Source: Diphasiastrum complanatum
Taxonomy: Eukaryota > Streptophyta > Lycopodiopsida > Lycopodiales > Lycopodiaceae
NCBI GenBank assembly: GCA_029204225.1
Contig: MU832098.1
Location: 23,495-87,494 of the forward strand
Length of the DNA: 64,000 nucleotides
Direction: 5' to 3'
The notes under the pieces are model-generated. The model was given only the letters and a program-made list of their open reading frames with translations. It was not told the DNA's origin and did not search any database. A program made the position numbers and the translations under genes. Positions within the stretch are counted from its first letter, which is position 1. The number at the start of each line of letters is the position of its first letter. Of the stretch, positions 54,546 through 64,000 are shown piece by piece.

Positions 54546-54925
54546 GTTTGCAGAAAGATGACGAGTGATAGTTGCACAATCTCCATTCACATCTCTATTT
54601 TGAAGTAGGATAAGCCTACACAAAATAGAGCTCTCTACCTTTCCACAGAATGAGGTGCTTTTATAAATTACGTAGAGTTTGAACCTTTTCTTAGTGCAAG
54701 ATGAGCCAGATCTAACATAAAATTTGATTGTTATTTGTGTGGTTCACTGACATGCCACATTCGAAGCCTAAGCAAGTTTCTAATGATGTCTGGAATGGAT
54801 TATTTCCAACTTATAAGTATGCTCCTAACAAGCTTGCAGTGAAATTTCTTTTTCTACTTCGGTCGACGCAGCTTTTGTCTTGGCCTTAATCATGCCACTT
54901 GATTGTGTACTATTGGAATACACAG

Positions 54926-55822
54926 CCAGGGTCACTGAAAGTCATAGATGCAGTTGCCAAAGAAGTAAGCACCGGTGATGTTGACATGATCTACCATATT
55001 GGGGATATCAGCTATGCTACTGGCTTTCTTGCTGAATGGGACTTTTTTCTGGAAATGATTGGTTCAGTGGCATCTCGTGTTCCTTACATGACTGCTGTTG
55101 GCAATCATGAAAGGTTAGGAAGTTTGATGGAGATATATGCTCACTGGTTTTGTTGATTCCTAGTTCTTGCTAGGTGACCATCATGCCTGTTTCACACTCA
55201 TATCTGGTTACTGGAGTGTAAATGCTTCTCTGTAAATCGTTTTTACTGTCACTCTATGCCTTCTGCTAACTTTTAAAGGCTTTCATTAATTGAATTGGCA
55301 TCTGGGTTGTGTTGCTTTTGTATGTTCATATTGCATGAGCAATAACATCAAGTGCAAAAGTGTTTCTGAAACTGGCCCTAAAAATCGCATGTAGTAACAC
55401 AAAATAATTCTGTTTATTATCCATTCTGTCTTTGCATTTTAGCGTCAATGTACTTTGGACTGTTTCAAAGAAGACAATTTGTGCTACTTAAGCATCCTGA
55501 AGGTTTCTAGCTTGTCGAGTGGTACATCCTAGTGTACGTTAGAACAGCTGCTTTTTCTTTATAGTCTTTCTAAGTCTACAGAATAGCAACATCATATAGT
55601 TGGGTTTGTTATTAATGCAGTGACCTTTCATGTCAGGGACTTCCCTGGATCTGGATCAGTTTATTGTGGACTAGACTCAGGTGGTGAGTGTGGGTTCCAT
55701 ATGAAACATATTTTCAAATGCCAACACAAGGAAAAGACAAACCCTGGTACTCTATTGAGCAGGGGCCAGTGCATTTCACAATTATGTCAACAGAGCACTC
55801 CTGGGATCCTCAGAGTGAACAG
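54926..55822 (+). pseudogene. purple acid phosphatase, two-exon remnant
   Basis: Purple acid phosphatases are secreted or vacuolar Fe-Zn/Mn metallophosphoesterases that release phosphate. Exon A (54926-55113) encodes QPGSLKVIDAVAKEV, then GDVDMIYHIGDISYATGFLA (GDxxY metal site) and VPYMTAVGNHER (GNHE metal site). A GT donor at 55114 and CAG acceptor at 55634-55636 join it in phase to exon B (55637-55822): DFPGSGSVYCGLDSGGECG. One base is then missing near 55692, after which the correct frame reads VPYETYFQMPTQGKDKPWYS, IEQGPVHFTIMSTEHSWD. A GT donor follows. The N-terminal exons and the C-terminal His motif exons are not in the window. Fragment plus frameshift imply a pseudogene or a captured piece. 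Confidence 0.85.
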
Positions 55823-58685
55823 GTCTGGTGAAGTTAGCACTTTGAGTTTCAAACTTCAATTCTATCTTGGAATATGGCATCTTTTGTTATCATGTAACGA
55901 CTGTAAAGATGACTGTAAAAAGTTTATGTAAGTAAGTACAGGAGAGGTTCCACGGGTTATGCCAAACTTATCACAAGAGTCCTCCTTTCAAAGTATATAT
56001 TTTAAAGTACTTATCTTATAATCAAAATTCCAAATATCACTTCAGACCATCTAGTTCTATGAAAATTAAGACTTTGATAAATACTAGAATCCTCGGCTAT
56101 CAAGATCTAGAAAAAGATGGCATCCATATGAGTACTGCTATCACACATTAAGGTTATGAATTACTGCAAACAATTCCATGTAATCATCACAAGAAGCAAA
56201 CTGCAAACTAAATCTAGATAGTATGCTTCCTGCACCTATTACAATCATAACATGCTTTTGGACTACACAAAAGGTATTTCAAGGTATGCGTAAGGTAGGC
56301 TCCCAAAGCAACAAAGATATGACAAGTTTTCTCATTCTAGCAGATAGATTGGTTCAATATTTTTTCCTCTTCAGGTTCATCTTTCTGGCCCTGATATCCA
56401 GCTTGCTCTCTACCTTTAAACAGGTTCTTCAAAGGTAGACTTATAATTTTCAGAGTTACTGATGAATGGAGAAAACAAAACTGGTAAACCAACAAAGGAC
56501 CAAAATCACCTTACCATTTTCAGTAAGAGGTTTGACATGCACACAGGTATGAGCAAATCATCACACACACACACACACACACATTGAGAGAAGACTGCAA
56601 AACTGTAGATCAATTTGATGTAGTACAAGAACTTGATTACAATAGTATGAAGTACTTAAATTGAAGCTACATTAAACTGATGTAAGCTGCTCTAAAAGTT
56701 GTCTCTCAATCATATCCATTGATATTGATGCCTTCCGGTCTATTTAAAGTGTATGAGGATCCATTCTAGGGTTAGGATTTGTGCCCTACCTCTGGAGGCC
56801 TGATAATGGTCAGATATTTCCTAAATTCCATAACAGATGCCACATCTTAAATGATTGGGCCAAGTGTCCAGAGGGTATGGTCCAAATGATATTTAATCAA
56901 CGTTTGGAGCCATGGGCCATATAGATGTCCATGTCAGTAAGGGATGTAACTCAATAAAAAATACAGATGCTGCAAAAAGGAAGATGATAATGCCACAAAA
57001 TAATGTAGCAAAATGCATAGATTGAAGAAGTTGCCGAAATGTATATGTTGGTGGAGAAGTTAGAGCCTAAAATGCTCCCTTAGGAATGGACCAAGAATGC
57101 CAAGTAGACGCATCATTCATGATGATGGCCGTGGGCAAATAGTGCAATAACAGTGCTATAGAAAAAGAATAAATATCGTGTCATCCCTAGAAACAAACAA
57201 TTCTAAATAAATGAATCAATAGGAATGCCACAGATACCATGCCATACCATCCACATGGACTAGGACTTTCGCAGTGGTAGATGATACAGGATAGAAAACT
57301 AGAGCGTTGTGAACCTGGTAGAAGCAACAGTCATTGACTTAGCACAAAAAGAAAACCCTTGATAGAATTGTGAAGGGATCCATGGTAACCTAGATTGTAA
57401 GCGACAGCTCTGAATAGAAATTTCATGTGGGAATTGTTTCATGTAGGAATGACCATCATAGAGGTAGATAACGATAGCTCAGAAAGGGAAGATGGAACAG
57501 TAAAAGGGATAAAAAACAAAGTAAGCAGTAACTTGAAAGTACGAACAACAATATTCTTATGACCCACCAGAATAGCAACAAGAAATGCCCAAGATTCTTG
57601 TGCCATCCTGCCACATAAGCAACTTTAGGTGCTCCAGTTGAACTATTACACTCAAAGAACTATCCAAGAGTAACTACGCATGATCAATCTTCACAAGTGT
57701 TAGCTTAAAAGTATCCTCTATCACTCTATGGCTCCCAACTAGCACAAGCTATGGCTTCTCCCAACTAACCCTCACTAAAGCTTTTCCCAACTAGCATGGA
57801 TATGGATACAAGAAAGATAGCAATGAGCATGGTGGTGAGTATTCTGAGGGTAAGATCCACTCTTTTCTCTTTTCTCTTTTCTCTTCTTAGCAGCTGAAAC
57901 CACAATGATAAAACCCGAAACTAAATCTCCTCCTCTAAGGCTTAACCTACTAGAGAATGGAGGGCCTAGATTAACTTAACTTGTTGTAAGATCAAATAGT
58001 GTACAATACAATGTGAAATAACACAACACATGTAACCACACAAGGGAGAGCATGGGAGTCCTTGCAGGCGTCTATGAGTCCAGTGCAGGCCTAAACCACA
58101 CTACTGGCGGATGCTTGCACGATGCTCTAACCCTAAACCCTAAAAAACATGGAATTAGGGCAACAAAATTGAAATTTGTGCTACGGACGTAGACGGGCAG
58201 AACGGAGGTCACAGGAGTCTCTGCAGGCATGTGGAAATGCATTCTAGGCTCAGACACCACCTGAATCGGTTGCCCATAAGCCATTTTCTGAAAATGGCAA
58301 AAAAAAACAAGCATTTGGATTGTGGTGTTCAAAGCTCGCAAGGTGTGCCGTAATGGTTGAAACTGACCCCGTAGGAATCACCGTGGGCATGAAGAAAGGT
58401 GGTCTAGAGCCAAACTGCGCTTGATTTGGTTGCCTACAGTTCAATGTCAAGACTTGCAAAAAAACAAGCCTACACTTACCAAAAATCGAAAACTGATCGT
58501 TTCGATCTCCACAAAGCTCAGATCCCCCTGGCACCATGCACACCACCTCCGTATCGCTGAGTAGATGCCTGTCGATTATCCACACGCCAAGATCCGATGC
58601 CTACAGCTCAAAACAAAAAAAATTAACACCTCCACGGCTGGCGCGATTCTGGCCGTGAAGAGGTGTTCAAAAATTTTTATTTACT
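55823..58685. other. 2.9 kb without recognised genes
   Basis: No phosphatase exon or other gene recognised. It contains a (CA)n tract at 56562-56583 and, at about 58040-58440, a weak tandem arrangement of sequence like GTC(T/C)CTGCAGGCAT...GGTTGCCxATAG with a period near 150 bp. Minus-strand frames at 58072-58585 arise from this repeat and lack motifs. Confidence 0.5.
56562..56583 (+). repeat. (CA)n microsatellite
   Basis: Eleven CA dinucleotides in a row. Confidence 0.95.
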
Positions 58686-58712
58686 ATTTTTTTTAAAAAA
58701 CGTTTCTGGAAC

Positions 58713-58775
58713 GATTCTGGGCTGAGAATCGCGTTTCTCATAAACGCGATTTTCGAAACGCTCAGCCCCAGAATC
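58713..58775. repeat. foldback hairpin at hAT left end
   Basis: Outer arms GATTCTGGGCTGAG / CTCAGCCCCAGAATC and inner arms AATCGCGTTT / AAACGCGATT (58727-58736, 58742-58751) form a two-part stem. Related AAACGC/GCGTTT text lies at 63090-63128. Confidence 0.8.
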
Positions 58776-58996
58776 GCGTTTCGGTGCAACTAGAGCGTCA
58801 GTCGCCCGTTTTCGCTCGCACTGGAATTATTCTATCCCTCGCCCTGTCTCGTGTGTTTTTTGGCAGTTGCTATGATCTTGCTAGAATCAATGTGATGCGT
58901 GCTCGGATGTGTTCAGCTCTGTTTTAGGCTGGTAATGTTTTTCAATGCAGTGTGTTTTCTTCTACTGAACAGTTGTTTGCTTGTTTTTGTTCGCAG

Positions 58997-61900
58997 GTTT
59001 GATCTCGTGTGGACACGATGCCGGTGCAGGGCCGAGGCCTTGGGGCGAGGTTGAGCTTACTGAGGGGGATGTGGCTACACCCCATGGCTCGGGAGTCCAT
59101 AGATGGAGATGCTTGCATTGTGGTGGTCTCTTCACAGGATCACTTACCAGGGTTAGGGCTCACTTACTGAGGGTCAGAGGGCTGGGTGGGCGGGCATTGG
59201 GCATATCTGATTGCCCCAGGATTTCCGATGAGGAGAGACAGAGGTTGTCTATTACGTACGGGCACGGTGCTGCATCACAGGTTTCTGGACAGGGACAGGG
59301 ACTGGGACAGAGACAGGGTGTTGCATCATAGGTTTCTGGACAGGGACAGGAACAGAGACAGGAACAGGGGGCAGGAGCAACTGCAGGTTCACAGGCAGGG
59401 GTCACAGGTATGCAGGCACGGCCTACTACGGGTGCAAAGCCTAGTACAGCACGTTCTTGGCAGGGTTTAGGTGCAGTGCATGGTCCAGGCAGTGCCACTC
59501 CAGTTCCACCCGCAGCAGCAGGGCTTACTTCAGAGGGGAGAGCGTCACATGAGCAGGTTGGATCAGCAGCAGCGGGTCCTTCTCGTCCCTCCTCTTCTTC
59601 GGCGGCAGATGCAGCACATGGTTCGATAGGTCCTCACAGAGAGAGTGATACACCCACAGATCAGCCATCCGGTTCACGTGTTAGAACACGAGCACCATGT
59701 GCACAGCACAGAGAGGTTAGGCCCAGACAGCAGACCCTTGATCGATGCGGGTGGCAGAGAGAGCAGCATGCCCGGTGCACTCGACTTGCTGGCCAGTTCT
59801 TTTACGAGTGCGGCATTTCCTTTGCTATTGCTGACACTTGGGTGTTCAGAGAGTTTTGCGCACAGATGGCAGCCGTGGATGCTACATGGACGCCTCCCAG
59901 ACGAGAGGCATTGTGAGGCAGGATGGTTCGTCAGGAGGAGGAGACCATTACGCGGGACCTGAGTTCCATTCACTCAGCTTGGCAGATGTAAGTACTTTGT
60001 TTTCATAAACCCATTGCATGCGTTTAGGGTTGACTCGTGGCACAATTTTTGCATTCGGCTAATGGGTGTTTTGTGGCAGGTATGGATGCACGATATTGAG
60101 TGATGGATGGACCGACATTCGTCGGCAATCCGTCATCAATGTCTTGGTTTCTTGCCCGCTTGGCACAGTATTCCTACGTGGCGTGGATGCCACTCGAGGT
60201 GGTGACGCCATCACAGCCGATTTTATATGGGAGGTTATCAGAGATGGAGCATGTGGTTCAGGTTGTCACGGGCAACGCTTCGAACTGCAAGCAAATGGGA
60301 GAGATTATGACGAGGGAGCACCCCAGCATTGTGTGGACACCTTGTGCTGCGCATTGTATAGACTTGCTCATCCATGACCTGTGTGCACTTCCATGGATCA
60401 GAGAGGTATTGGTTTCTCCATTTGCCATGCTATCTTGATTGACGCCTGCTCCATGCTGCTAAACACATCTAAATTTTTCACTGGATGTCTGTGTTGCAGG
60501 TTGCTTCTACGGCCATGCGCCTGGTCACTTTTGTTACCAGGAAGAGGCGTGTGCTGGCCCTATTCCGCACCTTCTCGCACTTGAACCTAAAGAAGCCAGC
60601 ACCCACATGCTTTGCCTTTTACTTTTTGTGCTAGAGCGATTAGTATTAGTGAAGGACGCATTGCGGCGGATGGTTTCCAGCGAGTCCTTCCGAGAGTTCA
60701 TGGACGTCCCACATGCGACGTTTTTCCGGTCCACTGTGTTCGGTGAGCCGTTCTGGAGAGATGCTGAGGAGATTGCTGGGGTCCTTCTACCCATTTTCAG
60801 AGTGTTGCGCCTGGTAGACCGTGAGGGGTGCACTCTCGGCCTCATTTACGAGTTCATGGACCGCATCGGCGAGGGGATTCAGACGTCAGCCTTGGTCGAG
60901 CACAGGTATGACTCTTCAGTGTCTAGTTTGTTGTTTCTCACTCAAGTCTAATTCGATTTTTTTATGCTATGGCAGCTATGGTTACATGATTGTTGTGATT
61001 TGCCTACTGCAGGAGGCGCGAGATCTCACGTATCTGGGAGGCCAGATGGGACTACTTCCACCAACCCATCCACGCCGTAGCCCACATATTGCACCCCTTG
61101 TGGCACGAGACTCGGGATCGGGACGATCGGGAGCTGCACCGGGGATGGGTGGAGTACACGGAGCGCGTATGGCCTGGACCAGGTACGTGTGATAAATTGC
61201 TTGGTAGGCTAAGTACTTGCAGTAGCGACTGTAGTGTGCTCATTGCTAGTGTGTGAATTCAAGAGGACTTACACGAGCCATGTTTTTTCTTCTGCCAACA
61301 GGTCCGATGCTCACTAACATTGCATACCAGCTGCTGATCTTTGAGCGCTACCAGTTTCCTTTCGATGGAGAGCAGAGTCGGCGGAGGGAGGATATGTTGA
61401 GGCCTGTTTCATGGTGGGGCTACCATGGGCACGGCACAGGTGACCTGCGACGACTGGCCGAGAGAGTCCTTGCACAGGACTGTTCAGTGGGAGCTTGCGA
61501 GCGAAATTGGAGCACCTGGGCCTTGTATCACACGCAGAAGAGGAACAGGTTGTCCATCAAGCAGTGTAGGCGATTGGCGTTTGTGAACACCAAACGGTCG
61601 TATGCTGAGGCGCACACGAGGAGGGGGACAGATGCTCGAGGTGAGTCACATCATCACCCCCTGTTTCTTGCTGTGCTTTGACGAACTGAATTGCTTTTGA
61701 ATTATGCAATGAATTGCTGACAACAATGTACTGTTTTTGCTTGCAGGTGAACCCTGACACTTGCTTGGTGGATTCGGCAGCTACTGCTCGTCGGGCACCA
61801 CCCACGCAGGAGGAGATGGATGATGAGATCTATAGAGATCTATATAGACAGGCGCAGGCTGACGCACGGGCTCTACGGCGTTCGAGGAGGGCAGACAGGC

Positions 61901-62516
61901 AGAGCGCTAGGGATGAGGAGGGGGATGATGAGGGCTTGGAGGGTGGAGAGGAGCTCGGGGCTGACTATCAGGAGGAGGAGTGGGTTGAGGGGGATACGGA
62001 GGAGGATGAGGAGATGGGGGCGGAGGCACAGGGGGATGACCTTGCTGACTTGCTGGTGGACCCTGATGCGGAGACAGAGGAGGAGCCAGCCATTCCTACA
62101 CGTAGGCCTAGGGGGAGACCTAGAGGTTTTGGGAGGGGGGGGGCTGAGTTCGCTTTTTGTAGACAGGAGTGGAGCATCACAGGCAGTCGTCGGCCAGGCA
62201 TCATCACAGTGGGTAGGGCCATCCCAGGGCGTTGGATCACAGTCACCTGACACACAGACACGCAGGGGTAAGACACAGGGGGTGGGGGGCAGGCATAGGG
62301 GGGGGCAGAGGAGTGGGAGAGAGGCAGAGGCAGAGGTAGAGGCAGGGGGAGGATCCAGAGCCAGAGCACGCAGCAGAGAGCAGAGCACACGGCAGAGCCA
62401 GGGCCACACCACGGCATATGGCTCCCTCCAGTTCTGATTCATCTACAGACCCTTGGGATCTGCAGTCAGGCACAGATTCAGATGATGGTTCCTACCATGA
62501 CTCTGACGAGCCTTAG
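58997..62516 (+). pseudogene. hAT transposase with BED zinc finger and acidic tail
   Basis: Cut-and-paste transposase, nuclear. Exons inferred from GT-AG sites: 58997-59987, 60080-60405, 60500-60905, 61013-61182, 61302-61640, 61747-62516. BED finger: RWRCLHCGGLFTGSLTRVRA with HLL...GISDC. A Gln/Gly-rich linker has an in-frame TAG (59329-59331). FYECGISFAIADTWVFREF, then a TGA after RREAL (59915). Catalytic core: YGCTILSDGWTD; frameshift near 60240; VVTGNASN, where Asp of the usual TDN is Gly; TPCAAHCIDLL. Then a frameshift near 60610, RWDYFHQPIHAVAHILHP, SWWGYHGHG, SVGACERNWS (catalytic Glu kept) and LYHTQKRNRLS. The tail is Asp/Glu-rich with an AT-hook-like RRPRGRPRGFGRGG, a slipped G-run (62132-62146), and an end at DSDEP-stop. 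Not functional. Confidence 0.88.
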
Positions 62517-62638
62517 TTGTATAGTTTTCATTATTTCATGGAACATCATTGAACTCCATTTTGGTGCCATGTGTGCCCGATATTATATAATACGATGATC
62601 CTATTCACAGCAGTGTAACGTTTCAGTACTGTTCTTTG

Positions 62639-62664
62639 AGAGAGAGAGAGAGAGAGAGAGAGAG
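62639..62664 (+). repeat. (GA)n microsatellite
   Basis: Thirteen GA dinucleotides just 3' of the hAT gene. A second, impure GA-rich patch lies at about 62818-62862. Confidence 0.95.
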
Positions 62665-63135
62665 TATGGTTGAAAAACGATTCCATATGGTTGAAAAATG
62701 CTTCAGTACGGTTTAGGACGATGCAGTATGGTGATTGGTTTTTAGAACACTTAGCATGGTTTTTTGTTTAGCATGATTCAGCATTTTTGTTTAGGTTTGT
62801 TGGATCTGAGAGAGTAACGGAGAGAGATGAGAGTGAGATGAGAGAGAGAGAGACAGAGGCAGTGTTAAATTTTGGGGCATCATGTTTTTTATTAATGCAC
62901 CTGGGAGTTAAAGCGTAAACCTAGGAGTTAATGCACCTAAACTAGACCATCCTACACCGAAACGTTCGGCAAAATACACAGTAATTATGCTCTTATTAGA
63001 GCTTTCACCTAATACCCATAATTGCACAAAAAAAAAAACCAAACAAAAAAAAAATTTAAAAAAACGTTTCTGGAAAAAAATTCCATATTTCCAAAACGCT
63101 TTTCAGAAACGCGTTTCAGAAAACGCATTGCAACT

Positions 63136-63534
63136 ATGGTTAGAACTCAGTAGGAAATAGTAGAATTATGAATGCCTTGTGCATGTGCATTGTGTGATGT
63201 ATCTCAATGTCGCATTGAGTCCTCAATCATCTAAGTGTGTCGATTACCAATTGTTTATATTGTCTTTGTATGGAGCTATAATTAAAAATATTTCTATTCA
63301 GACCATTTCTCAGCTTGAAAATTCTACCTTTTGGACTCTTCCATAAAATATATTAGTCAAGTAACGTAGAGAGATTTATAAAAGTTGACCTAAAAAATTA
63401 TGCAAGACATTAAAAGTTTTGGGAAGGTGAAAATTTTTCTCAACCCCAGCTCTAGTCCTCTCTATTGTCCCTAGTATGGACTAGGATCCATTTGGTGTAG
63501 GCAATTGTAAGAAATGTTGTAAGTGGCCAAAGAA
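63136..63534. other. spacer, no gene
   Basis: About 400 bp of AT-rich DNA between the hAT end and the gypsy integrase tail. No feature seen. Confidence 0.5.
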
Positions 63535-63910
63535 AGCATTAAATCAGCTCAAGCTAGAGCACAATTCTATGCTAACCAAAGTCGCTGGCCTTGAGAATTT
63601 GAGATTGGACATTGGGTGTATCTCAAATTCCCAAAAGATTTTGAGATACTACCCACAAAAATATGTTTAAAATTGTCTCCGAGATATAATGATCCTTACA
63701 AGATTGCAAAAAAACACAATTGACCCACTTAGCTAGATGTTCCTCAAGGGACTGTAGTTGATCCTGTATTCCATGTCAGTCGTTAAAGGAATGGCTAGGT
63801 GGAAAGGATATCCTCGTCCCAAAAGATGAACTGGTTCAGTTGGAGGACCTAACATCCTTTGAACCCATGGAACCAGAAAAGTTGTGGATATATGTCATCA
63901 CCGGTTGAGA
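63535..63910 (+). pseudogene. gypsy integrase C-terminal fragment
   Basis: The plus frame reads KSAQARAQFYANQSRW, a stop, FEIGHWVYLKFPKDFEILPT and KICLKLSPRYNDPYKIAKKH (GPY/F-type module, here NDPYKI). After a frame change it reads LDVPQGTVVDPVFHVS, then in a further frame LKEWLGGKDILVPKDELVQL and EDLTSFEPMEPEKLW. These are the end of Ty3/gypsy Pol. Upstream core domains are absent. It is distinct from G1-G3 in sequence. Confidence 0.75.
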
Positions 63911-64000
63911 AACCTTCCGCTTATGTTTTCACGCTTATTCAGCCATTATTCAGCTTGATCCAACAGGCCTGACCCAGCTGGGTTTTGCTTGGCATCCAAA

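Larger units (their letters stand above)
58686..63135 (+). mobile_element. hAT-type DNA transposon (approximate limits)
   Basis: A transposase pseudogene (58997-62516) lies between two similar terminal segments. Both contain TTTAAAAAAACGTTTCTGGAA, then AACGC/GCGTTTC words and GCAACTA (58694-58792 and 63055-63135). The left copy folds into a long hairpin. True terminal inverted repeats and the 8-bp target duplicate expected for hAT elements could not be fixed. Confidence 0.6.

Noticed and set aside
58072-58585. Two minus-strand ORFs of about 90-110 codons upstream of hAT
   Set aside because: Overlap a weak tandem repeat and share no motif with known families.
59160-59498. Cys/Pro-rich minus-strand ORF resembling a cysteine-rich secreted protein
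   Set aside because: Antisense of the repeated GQGQ-coding linker of the hAT gene; the Cys pattern is a by-product of CAG/GGA repeats.
61873-62473. Pro/Leu-rich minus-strand ORFs of up to 189 codons
   Set aside because: Antisense shadows of the GC-rich acidic tail of the hAT transposase, which has splice sites and family motifs on the plus strand.

Overview
The window is a stretch of repeat-dominated nuclear DNA from a land plant with a large genome. I see no bacterial signals. The evidence is densely nested Ty1/copia and Ty3/gypsy LTR retrotransposons with plant-type primer-binding sites (tRNA-iMet TGGTATCAGAGC and TGGCGCC...-type sites), a BED-finger hAT transposon split by GT-AG introns, LINE relics, and two exons of a plant purple acid phosphatase. 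A fern or other seed-free vascular plant is plausible from the style of the hAT and LINE proteins, but this is inference. Almost every coding sequence is a decaying element. Element names G1-G3 (gypsy), C1-C7 (copia) and E (unclassified) are my own labels.

Layout. 1-1598(-): gypsy G1 Gag running off the left edge. 2427-2745(-): unknown retroelement ORF scrap. 3146-3920: degenerate TTCnnGAA-rich repeat. 3920-9997(-): gypsy G3 with IN, RNase H, PR, Gag and 5' LTR, but with the RT palm deleted in frame. 10270-10672: LTR scrap of family S. 11050-12898(-): unrecognised gene relic. 13270-15655(+): copia C7 (LTR plus Gag) split by a solo LTR of family S with a perfect TSD. 15640-18231: element E, a coiled-coil ORF on the minus strand joined to a large LTR/leader palindrome. 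18236-38434: a nest. The oldest element is copia C1 (-), now in three pieces. It was split by copia C3 (34625-38047, -) and by copia C2 (18386-34536, +). C2 is itself filled by copia C5 (about 20512-24866, -) and gypsy G2 (about 24867-31511, -). In both C1 breaks, removing the insert and one 5-bp duplication restores the integrase reading frame.

38435-41202 is AT-rich with no gene. 41203-44757(+): copia C6, lacking Gag and the start of its 3' LTR. 45156-49647(+): copia C4, a two-LTR element with Gag but no integrase core or reverse transcriptase. 49990-50370(-): copia scrap. 52142-52366 and 53860-54545: LINE fragments. 54926-55822(+): purple acid phosphatase two-exon remnant with one frameshift, the only cellular gene recognised. 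58686-63135: hAT transposon with six visible exons, two internal stops, frameshifts and a lost catalytic Asp. 63535-63910(+): gypsy integrase tail.

The genes do not form a pathway; the biology is retroelement nesting and decay. Most unusual are a five-copy array of 30-bp units at the C2 primer-binding site (three with a perfect site), RT-core losses in G2 and G3, copia derivatives without RT (C3, C4), a palindromic LTR/leader (E), and heat-shock-element-like arrays in 3.1-3.7 kb and in the C2 LTRs.
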